Of a DNA stretch of 7,935 nucleotides, positions 5,754 to 7,935 are shown in pieces. The stretch's first letter is position 1. Every line of letters begins with the position of its first letter. The position numbers and the translations under genes were made by a program. The DNA is from an uncultured Eubacteriales bacterium. GTDB lineage: Bacteria > Bacillota > Clostridia > Oscillospirales > Oscillospiraceae. Below the pieces are notes generated by a model, which worked only from the letters and a program-made list of their open reading frames with translations, searched no databases and was not told where the DNA came from. Where the stretch lies: positions 1 to 7,935 of the forward strand of contig UQGJ01000095.1 in NCBI GenBank assembly GCA_900540545.1. The letters are read 5' to 3'.

Positions 5754-7496
5754 ATGGAAGAAAAAGGGCTGGAGCGCCTGACAGAGGACGAGCTGCTGGA
5801 GGCCATGTCGGACCGGCTGGACCAAATCAGCGAGGCGGAATTTGACCCGGCGGAGATGGACGCCTATCTGGACGCTCTGAACAAGCTGGACCCCGTGGCC
5901 TCCGACTTTGACCCGGAGGCGTCCCAGCGGGCTTTCCGGGAAAAGCACGGAGCGCTGTTTCAAGAACCGAAGTTGAGGGTGGTGCCAACGCGCGAAGAGG
6001 GCCGGCCCCGGGGCCGGCGCATCCCCTTCCGCGCCGCCGCCCTGGCGGCGGCGATGGTCGCTGTCTGCGCGGTGGCGGCCGGGGCCGTGGGGCTCACGTT
6101 TTTGGGCAAGTGGGGCCGGGGGGAGTTCTGGTTTCCCGGGACCAACCAGGCCCAGGGCATCGACCAGGCCGAGCGGCCCGCCCTGGTGACGGGGGAGTTC
6201 GACACCATGCAGGCCGCCCTGGACGCCAACGGCGTCACCCTGCCCCTGGCGCCTGCCCGCCTGCCCGACGGGTTCCGGGCGGACAAGGCCCAGGTCTCCC
6301 AGGAGGCCCAGTCCGCCCTCTTTGAGGCGGAGTACCGGGACGGAGCAGGGCACAGCTATACCCTGAGCCTGACCCGCGCCGACCACCGCAGCGCCACAGG
6401 CCGGGCCAAGAGCTTCGGCATCAAAGGGATGACCGCCTATGTGGCGGACGGCGTGAGCTACTATCTGTCCCGGAACCCGGACGGGACGGTGTGGTGCACC
6501 TGGTTCCGGGAGGACTGGAGCTGCGAGCTGTCCGGGGACCTGGACCGGGAGACGGCCATGGCCCTGTGCCGGTCCATCGGTGAGGGGAAGGGCTATACCG
6601 CCCCCAGCGCGGGCTATGAGCCGCTGGGCAACGAATTGGCCAACATGCTGGAAGTGAGCAATCTGGACCCGAACCTGGCCCCCACCTGGCTGCCGGAGGG
6701 CTTTGTCAAGTCCGACATCAACAGCATGTACGGCGGCATCGACGATCAGCTTTATGGGGTCCACGCTGTCTACGACGATGTGGAGGCCCAGCGGAAGCTG
6801 GTCTACCACGTGGAGTGGTGGGAGGACCCGGCGGAGCCTGTCCCCCCGGTGTTTGCGTGGGACGTGGACGGCTTTGAGACTTACAGCCACAACGGCGTGA
6901 CCTTCCGCATCGGCGTCGGGGCGGACAAAGCCCTGGTGACCTGGCTGGATGGACATGTGTCGGGCTACCTCTGGGGGGACCTGTCTGTGGCGGAGGCCCG
7001 GGCCGTGGTGGACTCCATCCCGGAGTGGTCCAACGTGAAGCCGGAGCCGGACCACAGCGGTCATACGGCGGTGGAGGTGGAGCGGAAGAAGTACGACTCC
7101 CTGGCCGAGGCCGTTGCCGACAGCGGCCTGGACGCCGGGCTGGTCCCCGGCTGGCTGCCGGAGGGCTACGCGCTGGAAAACTGCGAGACCGCCGACCTGC
7201 TGTCCTGGTTCGACCTCTCCGCCGCCTATACCAACGGGGCGGAGCAGTATCTCATGTTCCATGTCACCCGGTATGAAGACGGCGACGCGGCCAGCCAGTC
7301 CGCCACCTATATCAAGGACGACAAGCCGGTGGTGGAGTATGAGCACAACGGGGTCACTTACGCCATCCTGACCAACGGGGAGTTTCGGAACATCGTCTGG
7401 AAGGACGGGGACCTGGAGGGCAGCATCGGCGGGCCCATCAGCCTGGAGGAGGCCAAGCAGATCGTGGACTCGCTGGGGTATTCCGCGGCGGAATAA
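5754..7496 (+). CDS. Membrane anti-sigma-like protein with three tandem DUF4367-like domains
   Basis: The 580-residue protein follows the sigma gene by 20 bp with AGGAGGTG 7 nt before its ATG, so it is very probably the cognate regulator. Residues 1-90 are a charged cytoplasmic region (LTEDELLEAMSDRLDQISEA, DAYLDALNKLDP, FREKHGALF). It lacks the HxxxCxxC zinc motif of classical ZAS anti-sigma domains, so the sigma-binding role is inferred from context. One membrane helix lies at about 93-117. The exterior part holds three related units of about 130 residues: about 149-277, 291-423 and 447-575. Each has a leading helix (MQAALDANG, LANMLEVSN, LAEAVADSG), a LPxGF/WLPEGF/WLPEGY turn, an aromatic strand core, a GV(T/S) strand (ADGVSYY, HNGVTFR, HNGVTYA), then W and a final acidic-Ala-(I/V)VDSI-type helix. 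DUF4367 domains are usual in membrane proteins beside sigma factors; three copies are unusual. Ligand unknown. Terminator follows. Confidence 0.85.
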   Translation: MEEKGLERLTEDELLEAMSDRLDQISEAEFDPAEMDAYLDALNKLDPVASDFDPEASQRAFREKHGALFQEPKLRVVPTREEGRPRGRRIPFRAAALAAAMVAVCAVAAGAVGLTFLGKWGRGEFWFPGTNQAQGIDQAERPALVTGEFDTMQAALDANGVTLPLAPARLPDGFRADKAQVSQEAQSALFEAEYRDGAGHSYTLSLTRADHRSATGRAKSFGIKGMTAYVADGVSYYLSRNPDGTVWCTWFREDWSCELSGDLDRETAMALCRSIGEGKGYTAPSAGYEPLGNELANMLEVSNLDPNLAPTWLPEGFVKSDINSMYGGIDDQLYGVHAVYDDVEAQRKLVYHVEWWEDPAEPVPPVFAWDVDGFETYSHNGVTFRIGVGADKALVTWLDGHVSGYLWGDLSVAEARAVVDSIPEWSNVKPEPDHSGHTAVEVERKKYDSLAEAVADSGLDAGLVPGWLPEGYALENCETADLLSWFDLSAAYTNGAEQYLMFHVTRYEDGDAASQSATYIKDDKPVVEYEHNGVTYAILTNGEFRNIVWKDGDLEGSIGGPISLEEAKQIVDSLGYSAAE

Positions 7497-7507
7497 TTGA
7501 TAGGGAA

Positions 7508-7543
7508 GGGCGCGCTGCAAGGTGGCTTGCGGCGCGCCCTTTT
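7508..7543 (+). terminator. Intrinsic terminator of the sigma/anti-sigma operon
   Basis: A 14-bp stem (7508-7521 with 7526-7539) with one G-T wobble and a GTGG loop is followed by TTTT at 7540-7543. It starts 12 bp after the stop codon at 7496. Confidence 0.9.
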
Positions 7544-7557
7544 GCGGTATCCCTCGG

Positions 7558-7651
7558 GGGAGGAGCTCCCGCGCGGAGGCGCGCCTCCGGCGGGGGTCCC
7601 CTTTCTGGTTTCAGAAAGGGAGCGGAAAGAAAACCAGGGCTGCGGCCCTGG
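7558..7651. repeat. Cluster of four short inverted repeats
   Basis: Four hairpins lie within 94 bp. GGGAG/CTCCC occupies 7558-7562 and 7566-7570. The perfect palindrome CGGAGGCG-CGCCTCCG spans 7574-7589. CCCTTTCTG/CAGAAAGGG (7599-7607 and 7612-7620, loop GTTT) is a 9-bp stem. CCAGGGC/GCCCTGG (7634-7640 and 7645-7651, loop TGCG) is a 7-bp stem. None has a T-tract, so they are not ordinary terminators. A structured RNA or a mobile noncoding repeat would both fit. Confidence 0.6.
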
Positions 7652-7822
7652 ACTCAGGGGCGGCGCCAACGGGGCAAGGAGGTCGAGACCGGCCTAGAGG
7701 GGACAAGTCTGCCCTTCCGCGCCTGCCCCGGCCGTTACGGCCTAATCTGCAGTCGGTCACCCCCGTGCGCTGGCGGGGTGCGCCTAGCATGGCGATTCCC
7801 GGCAAGGCGGGTGCATAACGGC

Positions 7823-7935
7823 GGGCGGCTGATAGCCGCCCCTACATGGGCGTGTGGGGTGGGGGTGGCTGCAGCATGGCGGGCCGAGGTCGTCCCGCCC
7901 CACATTTGTTGGGGTGCGGGGTAGGGGACGGGGGG
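7823..7935. repeat. Two degenerate tandem units: hairpin, CCCC-(T)ACAT, G-rich tail
   Basis: Unit 1 has the hairpin GGGCGGCT/AGCCGCCC (7823-7830 with 7834-7841), then CCCCTACAT (7839-7847) and a G-rich tail to about 7868. Unit 2 has the hairpin GGCGGG/CCCGCC (7878-7883 with 7894-7899), then CCCCACAT (7898-7905) and a G-rich tail to the window end. The CCCC-ACAT blocks are 59 bp apart. The matching order points to a degenerate tandem duplication, which may continue past the window. Confidence 0.5.
7911..7935 (+). other. G-quadruplex-type motif
   Basis: Four runs of four or more G occur with very short loops: GGGG 7911-7914, loop TGC, GGGG 7918-7921, loop TA, GGGG 7924-7927, loop AC, GGGGGG 7930-7935. 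This fits the standard G4 pattern with unusually short loops. It is cut by the window edge and may extend further. Any function is unknown. Confidence 0.65.

Larger units (their letters stand above)
7544..7935. other. Hairpin-dense intergenic region at the right edge
   Basis: About 390 bp with no supported gene: the ORFs here lack ribosome binding sites and consist of Arg/Pro/Gly-rich read-through of GC-rich DNA. It contains a cluster of short inverted repeats (7558-7651), a GGCCGT-T-ACGGCC palindrome (7730-7742), a CACCCC/GGGGTG arm pair (7758-7763 with 7775-7780), two hairpin-plus-G-rich units (7823-7935) and a G-quadruplex-type run at the very end. No tRNA or rRNA was recognised. The look is that of dispersed noncoding repeats common in gut Oscillospirales genomes; that comparison is from memory. 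Confidence 0.55.

Noticed and set aside
5667..7520. A 617-codon open frame on the minus strand across the whole anti-sigma gene
   Set aside because: Same shadow effect; it runs through the operon terminator at 7508-7543, has no recognisable domain, and the plus-strand gene has an ideal ribosome binding site and context.
7497..7818. Small Arg/Pro/Gly-rich ORFs in the right intergenic region as genes
   Set aside because: They have no ribosome binding site, overlap hairpins and the terminator, and lack any domain.
7544..7935. CRISPR array, tRNA or IS end among the right-edge inverted repeats
   Set aside because: Repeats are neither identical nor regularly spaced with unique spacers, no cloverleaf or CCA end is visible, and there is no transposase or matching terminal inverted repeat in the window.

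Overview
The window looks like a chromosomal segment from a GC-rich, low-abundance-AT Bacillota, most likely a gut Oscillospiraceae/Oscillospirales relative (Flavonifractor, Lawsonibacter or Oscillibacter-like). The basis is strong AGGAGG-type ribosome binding sites, sigma-A-like promoters, a DUF1540 protein, a DUF4367-type anti-sigma protein behind an ECF sigma factor, an SLH/transglutaminase surface protein, and hairpin-rich noncoding DNA at both ends. The genus assignment is inference; no rRNA or tRNA is present to anchor it.

Layout. 1-270 is noncoding and carries an imperfect direct repeat, closed by a strong intrinsic terminator at 275-305. 376-1671 (+) is a CPA2-type Na+/H+ antiporter. 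1746-3647 (+) is a secreted protein with SLH-like repeats and a transglutaminase-like domain, with its own promoter. A shared bidirectional terminator (3652-3686) separates it from two convergent minus-strand genes: a DUF2238-like membrane protein (4794-3949) followed after about 50 bp by a small cysteine-rich DUF1540 protein (3896-3708). A divergent 70-residue protein (4897-5109, +) ends in a hairpin that directly abuts a strong extended -10 promoter. That promoter drives a two-gene operon: an ECF-type sigma factor (5221-5733) and a 580-residue single-pass membrane protein (5754-7496) with three tandem extracytoplasmic DUF4367-like domains. The operon closes with a strong terminator at 7508-7543. 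7544-7935 is a hairpin-dense intergenic region ending in a G-quadruplex-type motif.

How the genes relate. The only clear functional unit is the sigma/anti-sigma pair, an envelope-signalling module in which the membrane protein probably holds the sigma factor inactive and senses something outside the cell through its triplicated ectodomain. The antiporter, the surface transglutaminase protein and the DUF2238-like protein are all envelope functions, but each unit has its own promoter or terminator, so co-regulation is not shown. No phage, transposon, CRISPR array or defence system is visible, and I found no convincing wholly new system. The most unusual items are the triplicated sensor, the stand-alone 70-residue protein, and the structured repeats at the two window edges.
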